Shown here piece by piece: positions 16,486 to 24,615 of a stretch of DNA of 64,000 nucleotides. The notes below the pieces were generated by a model, which worked only from the letters and a program-made list of their open reading frames with translations, was not told where the DNA came from and searched no databases. The DNA comes from Bacteroidia bacterium. GTDB taxonomy: Bacteria; Bacteroidota; Bacteroidia; SpSt-205. The position numbers and the translations under genes were made by a program. The stretch is from contig JAOAHZ010000002.1 of NCBI GenBank assembly GCA_026414975.1, forward strand, positions 153,745-217,744. Direction: 5' to 3'. Position 1 is the stretch's first letter. Each line of letters begins with the position of its first letter.

Positions 16486-17925
16486 ATGCACCATCTACCC
16501 CCTGTAGGACGCTCTGCTGAAGAGATTTTGAATGAGCTGAAGAACCGAAAAGCTCAAGACACTGACAGCAGCGGCAGTCGCTTATGGAGTCTTGTTTATT
16601 ACCATAGTCCAGACCTGCTGGACTTAGCTCAGAAAGCCTACGCTCTGTATATCTCGGAAAATGCGCTGAATCCCATCGCATTTCCCAGCTTACGCCGCAT
16701 GGAAAATGAGATACTTTCTATCGTCAAATCTCTCTTGAACGCCCCTTCTGACGCTGCGGGTACGCTCACCAGTGGAGGGACAGAAAGCATTTTTCTCGCC
16801 CTCAAGGCGGCTCGGGACTACGCTCGGATTCAAAAGCCGCATCTTTCTACGCCTGAAGTCATCGCCCCTCTTTCCGCCCATCCCGCCTTTGATAAAGCCG
16901 CTCATTACTTAGGGCTCAAGATCGTTCATACGCCCTTGACTGCATCAGGCGCTGCAGATGTAGCGGCAATGGAGGCTTCTATTAGCGAACGCACCATTTT
17001 ACTTGTGGGCTCAGCCCCCAGTTACCCTCATGGGGTCATAGACCCCATTCCAGCAATAGCTCAGCTCGCCCTGAAATATAACCTGCTTTGCCATGTAGAT
17101 GCTTGCGTGGGGGGGTTTATCTTACCCTTCTTGGAGCGAAATGGGGCAGCGCTTCCGCCCTATGACTTCCGTGTAGAGGGGGTTACTAGCATGTCCGCTG
17201 ACCTTCACAAGTATGGCTACACTCCCAAGGGAGCCTCCGTAGTGCTATACAGGGATCGCCAGCTTAGAAGGTATCAGTTTTTTGTGTATGGAGGTTGGCC
17301 AGGTGGCATTTACGCCTCGGCAAGCTTTTCGGGCACCCGATCGGCTGGGGCTATTGCAGCAGCTTGGGCTGTGCTTCACTATTTAGGCGAAAGCGGGTAC
17401 AAAGAAGCCGCTCGCCTCGCTTGGGACACAACCCAGCGCATCCGAGAAGCGGTACATCACATAAAGGGGCTTCGGATAATAGGAGAACCTCAAGCTACCC
17501 TATTAGCGATAGGAGCAGAGCCGCCTATAGATATTTACCGCATTGGCGATGGCTTGGCCCAGCGCGGATGGTTCTTAGATCGCCAGCAGAATCCTCCCAG
17601 TCTCCACTTAACTGTAACAGCGGGGCATGCACGGGTCGTGGAAAGGTTCATTGAAGACTTGCGTGGAGTAGTCAGCGAAGAAAGCCAATACGCTAAATCA
17701 AGCGGATGGGGTCGCCGCCTAAACCGCTCCCTGCTGCGCATGGGATTAGCGGTCCTGCCTGAGCGGTGGGTTCGTAGTATGGCTCGCTTACTCAGCCGAA
17801 CCGCTCAATCCGAACGTCCTCCCCGACGCACCGCTGCCCTTTACGGCATGATGGCCGCCTTGCCTAAACAAGGCTCCGTAGAAAAGCTCGTAGAAGACTT
17901 CTTAGATAAGGCCCTGGACCACTGA
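16486..17925 (+). CDS. Sphingosine-1-phosphate-lyase-like PLP enzyme
   Basis: A group II PLP-dependent decarboxylase/lyase fold of 479 residues. The closest fit is sphinganine-1-phosphate aldolase, which splits phosphorylated sphingoid bases into a fatty aldehyde and phosphoethanolamine. Supporting segments: LTSGGTESIFLALKAAR, HVDACVGGFILPFLE (Asp at the pyridine nitrogen), SMSADLHKYGYTPKGAS with the Schiff-base Lys, YGGWPGGIYASASFSGTRSAG, and a C-terminal AALYGMMAALPKQGSVEKLV of the kind seen at the end of S1P lyases. Bacterial lyases lack the eukaryotic membrane anchor, as here. The ATG at 16486 is chosen since earlier starts would lie inside rbfA and its promoter. A glutamate- or tyrosine-decarboxylase function is less likely. 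Confidence 0.8.
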   Translation: MHHLPPVGRSAEEILNELKNRKAQDTDSSGSRLWSLVYYHSPDLLDLAQKAYALYISENALNPIAFPSLRRMENEILSIVKSLLNAPSDAAGTLTSGGTESIFLALKAARDYARIQKPHLSTPEVIAPLSAHPAFDKAAHYLGLKIVHTPLTASGAADVAAMEASISERTILLVGSAPSYPHGVIDPIPAIAQLALKYNLLCHVDACVGGFILPFLERNGAALPPYDFRVEGVTSMSADLHKYGYTPKGASVVLYRDRQLRRYQFFVYGGWPGGIYASASFSGTRSAGAIAAAWAVLHYLGESGYKEAARLAWDTTQRIREAVHHIKGLRIIGEPQATLLAIGAEPPIDIYRIGDGLAQRGWFLDRQQNPPSLHLTVTAGHARVVERFIEDLRGVVSEESQYAKSSGWGRRLNRSLLRMGLAVLPERWVRSMARLLSRTAQSERPPRRTAALYGMMAALPKQGSVEKLVEDFLDKALDH

Positions 17926-18189
17926 CCCACCCTCTCTCCATGGGCATAATCAGATCACATGAAGACTAAAGCTGCCCGAGAAACGCCAATAAGGCCGACC
18001 AAATACCCTTATCCACTTCTCTCAGACGTAAGAGGAGCGTCTTCCAGCCCTATTGTAACCAGACACTTCAGCAAACCACAACTTTTACCTCCAGATTAGG
18101 CGGAATGACTTGAGGCCCTCTTTATCTCGGACCCCATACACACCTCACAGGAAGATCACATCAACCTCAGACTCACCCAAAGGAATGTT

Positions 18190-18876
18190 CTAAGTCCTAT
18201 TTTCTGGGCGGACAAAAAAGAACCCCACCACCACAACCAAGAGTACTACCCCGACTTTGATGAGAACAATCGCGTTGTTAGTGAAAGCCACTTCTTTGAT
18301 GCCGCGCAGAAGCAAGCCTGTCACGATCCAAGAAATGACAAAGCCAGGTAGATTGATAGCCAAATAGGGAGCGGTCTGCCCCATTTCTTTGGCTTTTTGG
18401 GCTGCAGTAAAGGGATCATTGACCAGCCAGTAAGGTATCTCGATGCCGAAAAGACGGAGGAGGTTATCAAAATAGCCGCTCCACGCAACCACCACCGTAG
18501 CGGCTCCCATCAGGTATTCTAAGATGAGATTCCATCCGATGAGCCAGGCAATCCCCTCTCCTACTGTAGCATAGGAATAAGCATAGGCCGAACCTTCCAC
18601 GGGGAGGATACTGGAGAACTCAGCGTAGGCCATCGCTGCCAGGAAACAAGCGAAGCCAGCTATTCCAAAGGAGAGGGTCAAAGCAGGCCCGGCATACCAT
18701 TTAGCGGCCACACCCGTTAGGGTGAAAATGCCTCCACCAATGATAGCCCCTATTCCCATAGATACCAAGGCCCAACGCCCTAAAGCCCGCTGTAAGGTAT
18801 TTTTTCGGGCTTCCTCTTGATACACTTCTACAGGCTTAGTCCGGAAAAATCTTTCCCAAAAGGAATAACAAGCCAT
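18190..18876 (-). pseudogene. APC-family amino-acid permease, 3'-truncated
   Basis: The N-terminal 228 residues match cationic amino-acid transporters of the APC superfamily: RALGRWALVSMGIGAIIGGG and IFTLTGVAAKWYAGPALTLS form the first helix region, with AMAYAEFSSILPVEGSAYAY and WLIGWNLILEYLMGAATVVV following, about six membrane helices in all. Family members have about twelve helices and 450-500 residues. Here the frame stops right after FFVRPENRT, at the place where relatives continue with a W-x-PF-x-P stretch, and the next 260 bases downstream do not encode the missing half in any frame I could read. It is probably non-functional. A TAACTTTC box lies five bases before the ATG. Confidence 0.75.
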
Positions 18877-18881
18877 AACTG

Positions 18882-18889
18882 GAAAGTTA
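18882..18889 (-). promoter_or_regulatory. Promoter-like box of the truncated permease (one mismatch)
   Basis: Minus-strand TAACTTTC, one mismatch to TAnnTTTG, five bases before the ATG at 18876. Confidence 0.4.
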
Positions 18890-19094
18890 GGAACTTAGCG
18901 TAATGGCCCACAACGCTCAAAAGGGTCTCTCAGGATTTCCACCCCCCGCCCTCTTTGACTCACTCTAAGGCGAGACCCGTACTCCTTCCCTAAGCCTGAA
19001 CGATACTTTACTAAAAACTCACCGACCTATAGCCCCGTGGCTTAGTTTGTGTCCAGGGATTGAGCCGAAAGCCTATGAAGAAAAGGCCCTCGTT

Positions 19095-20182
19095 TCACAA
19101 ATTGAGAAAGCTCGTCAAAAGTCGGTGGAAGTGATGTACTCCCTTTTCTCTCTCAGGGGAATAGCGTCCTCTATCATACAAGCGAGATCGGATACCCCGA
19201 TGGGTAGCTTCCACCACGGACTCATCTTCGCGTTCTACTTTGTCTATCTCTGCGCCCGCTCCTACCGATAATTTGCTCGGGTCCCATACATAACTCAAAA
19301 AAGATACACGCGTCAGCTCCGGTCCTACTGGCTTGACGATGTTGATAGAAAGTCCCCATGGATAAAAGTTCAGCATCAGGTTGGGAAAGAGCCAGAAGTA
19401 GTAAGCGGCGATAGCTTGTCCATAGTCGGGTGAATCGGGTGGCAGGTCAAAGCAGGCCTCCCCTCCTTTAGCTACGCCCACCTGGAGATTACCGTATTCA
19501 AATAGTTCCGTGCGATAAGCGCTATAATCCAACACCTGATTGAGGCCTGCATGTACGAAGGGGATATGAAAACCCTCCAAATAGTTGTCGCAATACAAAG
19601 CCCAGTTTGCTTTCACTAGAGATAATCTCGCGACCGAGAGGGATCAAATACAAACTCTTGCACGGGAAGCCAGCCTACCCTTTCCTTTACGGGACGGATG
19701 TAGTCTTCAAACGAGAAAGCCGGAGATAGGGAAACGAAAATAAACTTCTCCCAAATAGCAAAAGCAACTTTTGGAAGGTCGTCTTTTTCAGAGGGAAATC
19801 CTTCTACTCCATCAAACTCATGCATGTGTTGAAATTTGCCATCCAATCCAAACCGTCTTCCATGATAGCGGCACCGCAGAGAACGGAGGTTCCCTGGAGC
19901 TTCACAAACGAGATTGCCTCGATGCGTACAGACATTTGAGAGGCAGTGAAGCTGATCTTCCTAATCCCGAGCCAGGAGCAAAGGTTCGTTCAAGAGTCCC
20001 TCCGCTAGGATGAAGGGATATACTTGTCCAGGAACCTTGACTACATCGGTGTCTGCGACCCAATGCCAGCTGCGCGCAAATACAGCTTCTCGAACTTGCG
20101 CGTATATCTCGGGATCTGTGTAAGCCCATCCCGGTAGGGTCTGCGCTTTTCGGATATCGGGATCAATCTGCAGTCTCCGCAT
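19095..20182 (-). pseudogene. Rieske aromatic-ring-hydroxylating oxygenase alpha subunit, nonsense and frameshift
   Basis: Joined across two lesions the product reads end to end as a Rieske non-heme iron oxygenase large subunit of about 360 residues. The start (RRLQIDPDIRKAQTLPGWAY, then ARSWHWVADT) is normal. An in-frame TAG at 19961-19963 interrupts the sequence just before the cluster-binding motif CTHRG...CRYHG, which is still readable in the same frame. A second lesion near 19617, equal to loss of one base, shifts the frame before KANWALYCDNYLEGFHIPFVH, which carries the mononuclear iron ligands. The usual C-terminus (SRLYDRGRYSPEREKGVHHF) is intact. TAG is used as a normal stop elsewhere in the window, so readthrough by code change is unlikely. 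The promoter box upstream is perfect. Confidence 0.82.
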
Positions 20183-20187
20183 GTTAG

Positions 20188-20195
20188 CAAAAGTA
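20188..20195 (-). promoter_or_regulatory. -7 promoter box (TAnnTTTG) of the Rieske pseudogene
   Basis: Minus-strand TACTTTTG, exact consensus, five bases before the ATG at 20182. It has been retained although the gene is broken. Confidence 0.55.
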
Positions 20196-20336
20196 GAGCC
20201 ATTTCGAATGGCTTAGTAAGTTGGGGAGAAGTGGTTTGAATGGAATCATGGGAGGACTCTCTCTCCCTACCGGAGCTTCAGCTTCCGATACCAATACCGC
20301 ATCCAGGAAATATCCCTCCAGCCGGTAAGTTTCATA

Positions 20337-20647
20337 CTACCTAAGAATGGGAAAGACAAAGCGAGTACCTAAGACTATGTTGTGAATGGGCTCGTACAGG
20401 TGGGATAGAGCCCAGTATCCACTTTGCCAAAGAGCGATCCACGCGGGATACCCCTGCTCGGCGGTCAGCTTTTCCGTAAGCGCCTGATACCGCTGTTTTG
20501 CACGAGCTCCAAAAGAACCTGAGCCCCGGTAGAGACTTCTTTGGTATCTGAGGTCCCATGAGAAATCTCTAACAGTGACAATCCCCCACAGGGCTACTTC
20601 GTACCAGCCGACCTGTACAGCTTTATGAACGGCCTGTGACCATTAAG
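20337..20647 (-). pseudogene. Coding-like remnant without a start codon
   Basis: On the minus strand a 103-codon frame with protein-like composition runs from just after a TAA to a TAG at 20337-20339: it includes VGWYEVALWGIVTVRDFSW, RYQALTEKLTAEQGYPAWI and HLYEPIHNIVLGTRF. No normal start codon fits at its head, and protein-like sequence continues past the TAG (YETYRLEGYFLDAV). It may be the second half of the remnant at 20663-20987. I do not recognise the family. Confidence 0.4.
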
Positions 20648-20662
20648 CGCAGGCAAGGCCTG

Positions 20663-20987
20663 TTAGCCTCGGCGCCATAAGATAACGCTAATCCAAAGGT
20701 GCCTCCACACCTCTATCTCTTGTCTAATCTCTAAAACTTCTGGACTAATCCAGATATCTTGAAGCGTTTCCCATAAGCTGCGCTTGTAGCTGAGCAGAAG
20801 CTGGGGGTTAGAGCCAGAGAAGGCTCGCTTAGCTTTGCTTCAGAATAAGTCTCCTTCCGTAGAAGCGTATCCCTGAGCCACTCTAAGCGAGTACCCTCAA
20901 TCCAACCACGCAGCCGCTGCCTTTCCTTAGCAGAGAGAATGCGAAGGCCTCCCACAGCGCAGACTCAGGTAGACAAGGAGCTGGCAT
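20663..20987 (-). pseudogene. Frameshifted small gene remnant
   Basis: A TAACTTTC promoter-like box at 20994-21001 and an ATG at 20987 are followed by coding-like sequence that needs frame changes to be read: LSAKERQRLRGWIEGTRL in one frame, then LLLSYKRSLWETLQDIWI and SPEVLEIRQEIEVWRHLWIS in another, ending at 20663. The helical, charged character is protein-like. No family is recognised. Together with 20337-20647 it may represent one lost gene of about 250 codons. Confidence 0.35.
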
Positions 20988-21047
20988 CCAGAAGAAAGTT
21001 ACGCACCTCTGCGTTATTTCTGGCGATAACTACCATACTGTATTTTG

Positions 21048-21055
21048 TATTTTTG
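21048..21055 (+). promoter_or_regulatory. -7 promoter box (TAnnTTTG) of the DUF4159 gene
   Basis: TATTTTTG, exact consensus, four bases (AAGG) before the ATG at 21060. Confidence 0.6.
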
Positions 21056-21059
21056 AAGG

Positions 21060-21704
21060 ATGCGCTATGGCCTTCTCATTGCCCTTTTGTGGGCTCAGTC
21101 GCGTCCTCTGGTCAAGATCGGCAAGCTCCAATACGGGGGCGGCGGAGATTGGTATGGGAACCGAGCCTCCCTCTCCAACCTCCTAAAGTACATCCAAGAG
21201 CATGCCCCCATACCAGTTCAGCTTCAAGAAGAGGTCATTCGGCCTTCAGCCTCTAACCTCCATGAATTCGCCCTGCTATATGCCTCAGGCCATGGGAACA
21301 TAGAGTTTTCACCCGAAGAGGCGGAGAACCTACGAAAGTACCTCCTGCGTGGGGGATTCCTGCTGCTGGATGACGACTACGGTATGCATGAGTACGCCAA
21401 GCGAGCCTTAATGCAGATTTTACCTGAAGGACAGTTTCAACTTATCCCCGATGAACATCCGATTTTTCACTGCTATTACGAATTTCCTTTTGGACTTCCA
21501 AAGATACACGAGCATGATAATAAAATGCCCCAGCTTTATGGACTATTCCATAAGGGACGCTTAGTGGCAGCTCTGACATATGAAGCCGACTTAGGCGATG
21601 GATGGGAAGACCCGCAAGTCCATAAAGACCCCCCCGAAGTGAGAGAGCTGGCTTACCGCATGGGCGTAAATATTCTATGCTATGTTCTAACACATGCTTG
21701 GTAG
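21060..21704 (+). CDS. Exported DUF4159 protein
   Basis: A 214-residue protein with a very short signal peptide (MRYGLLIALLWAQ) and one DUF4159 domain: KLQYGGGGDWYGNRASL, LYASGHGNIEFSPEEAENL, GGFLLLDDDYGMHEYA, HPIFHCYYEFPFGLPKIHEHD, DLGDGWEDP and a C-terminal GVNILCY. The domain is conserved in Bacteroidota, resembles a class I glutamine-amidotransferase-like fold, and is often encoded with MoxR/DUF58 genes; here the DUF58 gene is 22 kb away, so that link is not local. No biochemical role has been established to my knowledge. Promoter box four bases before the start. Confidence 0.85.
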   Translation: MRYGLLIALLWAQSRPLVKIGKLQYGGGGDWYGNRASLSNLLKYIQEHAPIPVQLQEEVIRPSASNLHEFALLYASGHGNIEFSPEEAENLRKYLLRGGFLLLDDDYGMHEYAKRALMQILPEGQFQLIPDEHPIFHCYYEFPFGLPKIHEHDNKMPQLYGLFHKGRLVAALTYEADLGDGWEDPQVHKDPPEVRELAYRMGVNILCYVLTHAW

Positions 21705-21721
21705 GAAGAGGCTTCTTTCCG

Positions 21722-21729
21722 TACCTTAG
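21722..21729 (+). promoter_or_regulatory. Probable -7 box of the BKACE gene (one mismatch)
   Basis: TACCTTAG, one mismatch to TAnnTTTG, five bases before the ATG at 21735. Confidence 0.4.
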
Positions 21730-21734
21730 GGCAG

Positions 21735-22595
21735 ATGGCTGACAAAGTCGTGATTACGGCCGCGCTGACGGGGGTATTAGCGACGAGAGAGCAGTGTCCC
21801 TACATCCCCTATACCCCAGAGGAGATAGCAGAGGAAGGGCGACGTGCAGTAGAAGCTGGCGCAGCCATCCTTCATATTCATGCTCGACAGGATACAGGCG
21901 CTCCAGCTTTCGATGTTGAAACCTATCGCCGAATTCACGAAGAAGTACGAAAACGATGCCCTGACGTCATCATCAACTTCTCCACGGGAGCGGTCGGCAT
22001 TACTCGGGAAGAGCGCATCCATCACATTACGGCTCTCAAGCCTGACATGGCGGCTCTCAATATGGGCTCCATGAACTACGCCATCTACTCCCCCAAAACT
22101 AAACGGTTTTACCACGATTTTGTCTTTCAGAACTCGTTTCGGGACATCCAGTACTTCTTGGAAAAGATGGTTGAAGTGGGAACGCTCCCCGAAATGGAAG
22201 CCTTTGACTGTGGGCATATTCATAATGCGGTGCTCTTCATAGACATGGGTCTTCTCAAGCCCCCTTACGTATTCAGCTTCGTGATGGGGGTAGTAGGAGG
22301 GATTCCGGCGACGACCGAAAACCTGCTTCATCAGGCTCGTAGTGTGCCACCGGGCTCTCACTGGCAAGTCATAGGAATCGGCCGCAAACAGTGGGCCCTT
22401 GCGGCGGTTGCCCTCACCCTTGGTGGTCATATTCGGGTTGGCTTAGAGGATAACTTTTACCTACCCGAAGGCGAAATGGCTAAGTCCAACGGTGAACTGG
22501 TGGAAGCAGCAGTACGCTTGGCGCGAACCCTCGGCCGAGAACCAGCGACTATAGCCGAAGCCCGAACTCTTTTAGGCCTACCTTCACCCTCATGA
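21735..22595 (+). CDS. Beta-keto acid cleavage enzyme (BKACE, formerly DUF849)
   Basis: These zinc enzymes react a beta-keto acid with acetyl-CoA to give acetoacetate and a new acyl-CoA; the type member cleaves 3-keto-5-aminohexanoate in lysine fermentation. The 286-residue protein has KVVITAALTGV, the zinc-binding HIHAR segment, a NFSTGAVG substrate loop, LNMGSMNYA, EAFDCGHIHNA, VMGVVGGIPAT and the C-terminal VGLEDNFYLPEGEMAKSN. The keto acid actually used cannot be told, because that depends on a few pocket residues. The stop overlaps the next gene as ATGA, so an SDR acts with it or at least is co-made. Confidence 0.87.
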   Translation: MADKVVITAALTGVLATREQCPYIPYTPEEIAEEGRRAVEAGAAILHIHARQDTGAPAFDVETYRRIHEEVRKRCPDVIINFSTGAVGITREERIHHITALKPDMAALNMGSMNYAIYSPKTKRFYHDFVFQNSFRDIQYFLEKMVEVGTLPEMEAFDCGHIHNAVLFIDMGLLKPPYVFSFVMGVVGGIPATTENLLHQARSVPPGSHWQVIGIGRKQWALAAVALTLGGHIRVGLEDNFYLPEGEMAKSNGELVEAAVRLARTLGREPATIAEARTLLGLPSPS

Positions 22596-23368
22596 CCCCC
22601 TTTACCCCAGACCTCCTCCAGGGACATGTAGCTCTCGTTACAGGGGGCGGCAGCGGTATAGGTCTCTCTATCGCCACCGAGCTCCTCAAAGTAGGCGCCG
22701 AAGTCTATATTTGCGGTCGCCGAGAAGAGAAGCTCGCCAAAGCCGCTCAAAGTCTGCAGAGCTTAGGTAACATACGCTTTCAGGTTGCTGATATTCGGGA
22801 TATAGAGCAGGTGGAGCGGCTAGCGGATTTCATTCAGAAGGAGAGTGGTCGCCTCAATATCCTCATCAATAACGCAGGCGGCCAGTTTCCAGCACCCGCT
22901 GAACAGATTTCACCTAAGGGGTTTCAGGCTGTGATCCAGAACAACCTCCAAGGGACTTGGAATGTAACCTACACTTTAGCTAACCGCTTTTTTATCCCCT
23001 CTCAGTCTGGCGCCATCTTAAATATCATCGCTAACATCTACCGAGGCTTCCCAGGAATGATGCACACGGGCGCCGCCCGGGCAGGAGTAGATAACATGAC
23101 CAAAACCTTAGCGGTAGAGTGGAGCCGCTACGGCATCCGCGTGAATGCAGTAGCCCCGGGAATTATCGCCTCGTCAGGGTTAGAGCAGTACCCAGAGTCT
23201 CTCAAGCAAGGATTAGCCGAGGCTATTCCGCTAAAGAGGCTCGGAAAGGTAGAGGAGGTGGCTTACTTAGTCGTCTTCCTGGTCTCGCCTATGGCGGCTT
23301 ACATCACAGGCGAAACCATCTACATAGACGGAGGTCAGCGACTATGGGGAGATATATTCAAACTATAG
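22592..23368 (+). CDS. SDR oxidoreductase, enoyl/dienoyl-CoA reductase-like
   Basis: A Rossmann-fold short-chain dehydrogenase of 258 residues: VALVTGGGSGIGLSIA (NADP-binding glycine motif), ICGRREEKL (Arg for NADPH), NILINNAGGQFPAPAE, and a C-terminal YITGETIYIDGGQRLWG. At the place of the usual Y-x3-K the sequence is TGAARAGVDNMTKTLAVEW, with Asp instead of Tyr. This matches the trans-2-enoyl-CoA and 2,4-dienoyl-CoA reductase branch rather than classical alcohol dehydrogenases. Coupled to the BKACE gene by an ATGA overlap, it probably handles a CoA ester from the same route. The assignment to a precise substrate is inference. Confidence 0.8.
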   Translation: MTPFTPDLLQGHVALVTGGGSGIGLSIATELLKVGAEVYICGRREEKLAKAAQSLQSLGNIRFQVADIRDIEQVERLADFIQKESGRLNILINNAGGQFPAPAEQISPKGFQAVIQNNLQGTWNVTYTLANRFFIPSQSGAILNIIANIYRGFPGMMHTGAARAGVDNMTKTLAVEWSRYGIRVNAVAPGIIASSGLEQYPESLKQGLAEAIPLKRLGKVEEVAYLVVFLVSPMAAYITGETIYIDGGQRLWGDIFKL

Positions 23369-23371
23369 AGA

Positions 23372-24058
23372 CTAATCAGCTATGACCTCCACACCGAAGA
23401 CCGCCCCAAAGTGTCGTAGAATCTTCTCTTTCACGGATTCAAGGGAGAGGGACTGCCCCACCTCCCTTTCCATGGAGGTTACGGCTTTATCGCGAATGCC
23501 ACAGGGCACGATGAGAGAAAACGCTGATAAATCTGTATTCACATTCAAGGCAAATCCATGCATGCTTACCCAGCGCGTGAGCTTGACTCCCATAGCGGCT
23601 ATTTTTCGGGGTGGTGAGACGAGCCATACTCCCGTGAGCTTAGGTAAGCGCTCACCTTGCAGCCCCCACTCTCCTATCGTCCGAATCAGCACTTCTTCTA
23701 AACTGCGCATGTACCAGCCAATATCTGCCTTATAGCGTTCCAACCACAGAATAGGGTAGCCAACGATTTGCCCAGGCCCATGGTAGGTTACATCGCCTCC
23801 TCGTTCTACTGCATATACATCTATGCCGCGAGCCCGAAGTAGGGGTTCTGGCAAGAGAATGTGTTCTGAATGAGCATTGCGCCCGAGGGTAATTACAGGT
23901 GGATGCTCACACAGGATAAGCCGATCCTGCCAAGCTGCCAAGTCTTTTAGGGCTTCTTGAACATAAGCTCGCTGTTTATCCCAAGCGGCTTTGTAAGAAA
24001 TCAGGCCCCAGTCTTCGTATCGGACAGCTTTTTTCGGAAAGTCAGTAAAACCACCCAT
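23372..24058 (-). CDS. lipB: Octanoyl-[ACP]:protein octanoyltransferase
   Basis: LipB moves octanoyl from acyl carrier protein to lipoyl domains, the first step in making protein-bound lipoate. Motifs: LILCEHPPVITLGRNAHSEH, VERGGDVTYHGPGQIVGYP, KIAAMGVKLTRWVSMHGFAL with the catalytic Lys, and LIVPCGIRDKAVTSM with the catalytic Cys. 228 residues. The start at 24058 lies inside the end of lspA (58-base overlap); no better start occurs before the conserved VRYEDWGLISYKAAW. It closes a minus-strand run from ileS. Its 3' end is three bases from the end of the convergent SDR gene. Confidence 0.93.
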   Translation of the reverse strand: MGGFTDFPKKAVRYEDWGLISYKAAWDKQRAYVQEALKDLAAWQDRLILCEHPPVITLGRNAHSEHILLPEPLLRARGIDVYAVERGGDVTYHGPGQIVGYPILWLERYKADIGWYMRSLEEVLIRTIGEWGLQGERLPKLTGVWLVSPPRKIAAMGVKLTRWVSMHGFALNVNTDLSAFSLIVPCGIRDKAVTSMEREVGQSLSLESVKEKILRHFGAVFGVEVIAD

Positions 24059-24615
24059 ACTACTCCGATGCTAATACAACTGTCGGCGATGTTGAAGACA
24101 GGCCACAACGCCATGTATTCGCCGCCCCAGAATGGCACCCAGCTTGGGACTATACCCTGCCAGATATCTACATAGATGAAATCCACTACATGCCCCTGAA
24201 ACCATCCCCCTTCGTAGTAGTTCCGCTGAGCGAAAATAACACCGTAAAACACCCGGTCTATGAGGTTTCCTATAGCCCCTCCGATGATCAGGCCGGCTGG
24301 ATAAACTAAGCGCTTGTCCTCTTGAGAGAGCCTGAATAAGTAGTAGCCCAGAGCGACTGTAATCCCGATAGAGATAAACGTAAGCAGCACCTTAGGCCCT
24401 GATTGGGCTAAGCTGCCCTCGGCCTGGCTAAAGAGCCCCGATAAAGACAGACCAAAAGCAGCCCCCGGGTTTTCTATGTAATGCAGCTTGAGCCAGTTCC
24501 CTATCCAGCGTATCTCATGCCCTAAGGGATAAGAGAGCTTGACATATACCTTGGTGGCTTGATCTAATAGAAGGACTAAGAGGGAGATAAGGGCGAAGCG
24601 CTGCCAGAGCTTCAC
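24001..24615 (-). CDS. lspA: Lipoprotein signal peptidase
   Basis: LspA cuts the signal peptide from prolipoproteins in the inner membrane after Lgt has added diacylglycerol (lgt is at 44.8 kb). Four hydrophobic segments are visible over 204 residues, longer than the usual 160-170 because of an insert between helices. Catalytic aspartates are in GGAIGNLIDRVFYG and FNIADSCISIG; LDQATKVYVK and HYIENPGAAFGL are also typical. It begins at GTG overlapping the TraR/DksA stop (GTGA). The ileS/TraR/lspA order is one I recall as common in Bacteroidota. Confidence 0.93.
   Translation of the reverse strand: MKLWQRFALISLLVLLLDQATKVYVKLSYPLGHEIRWIGNWLKLHYIENPGAAFGLSLSGLFSQAEGSLAQSGPKVLLTFISIGITVALGYYLFRLSQEDKRLVYPAGLIIGGAIGNLIDRVFYGVIFAQRNYYEGGWFQGHVVDFIYVDIWQGIVPSWVPFWGGEYMALWPVFNIADSCISIGVVWVVLLTFRKKLSDTKTGA

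Larger units (their letters stand above)
17926..21047. other. Gene graveyard: 3.1-kb stretch of broken genes
   Basis: Between two intact genes this stretch holds no complete conserved gene. It contains a permease cut off at mid-length (18190-18876), a Rieske oxygenase split by a nonsense codon and a frameshift (19095-20182), and two more coding-like but interrupted frames (20337-20647 and 20663-20987). The pieces 17926-18189 and 18877-19094 show no recognisable gene, RNA or strong hairpin. All remnants are on the minus strand. Three of them keep promoter-like boxes, which suggests fairly recent decay. Local assembly error is an alternative, but the other 60 kb shows no such damage. Confidence 0.7.

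Noticed and set aside
19961..19963. Reassigned TAG codon (readthrough) in this organism
   Set aside because: TAG terminates well-formed genes elsewhere in the window (for example the gene ending at 10610), and no other gene has an internal TAG.
19902..20129. Alternative minus frame in the Rieske region
   Set aside because: The +0 frame with one nonsense codon reads as a Rieske protein throughout; the other frame is arginine/serine-rich noise.
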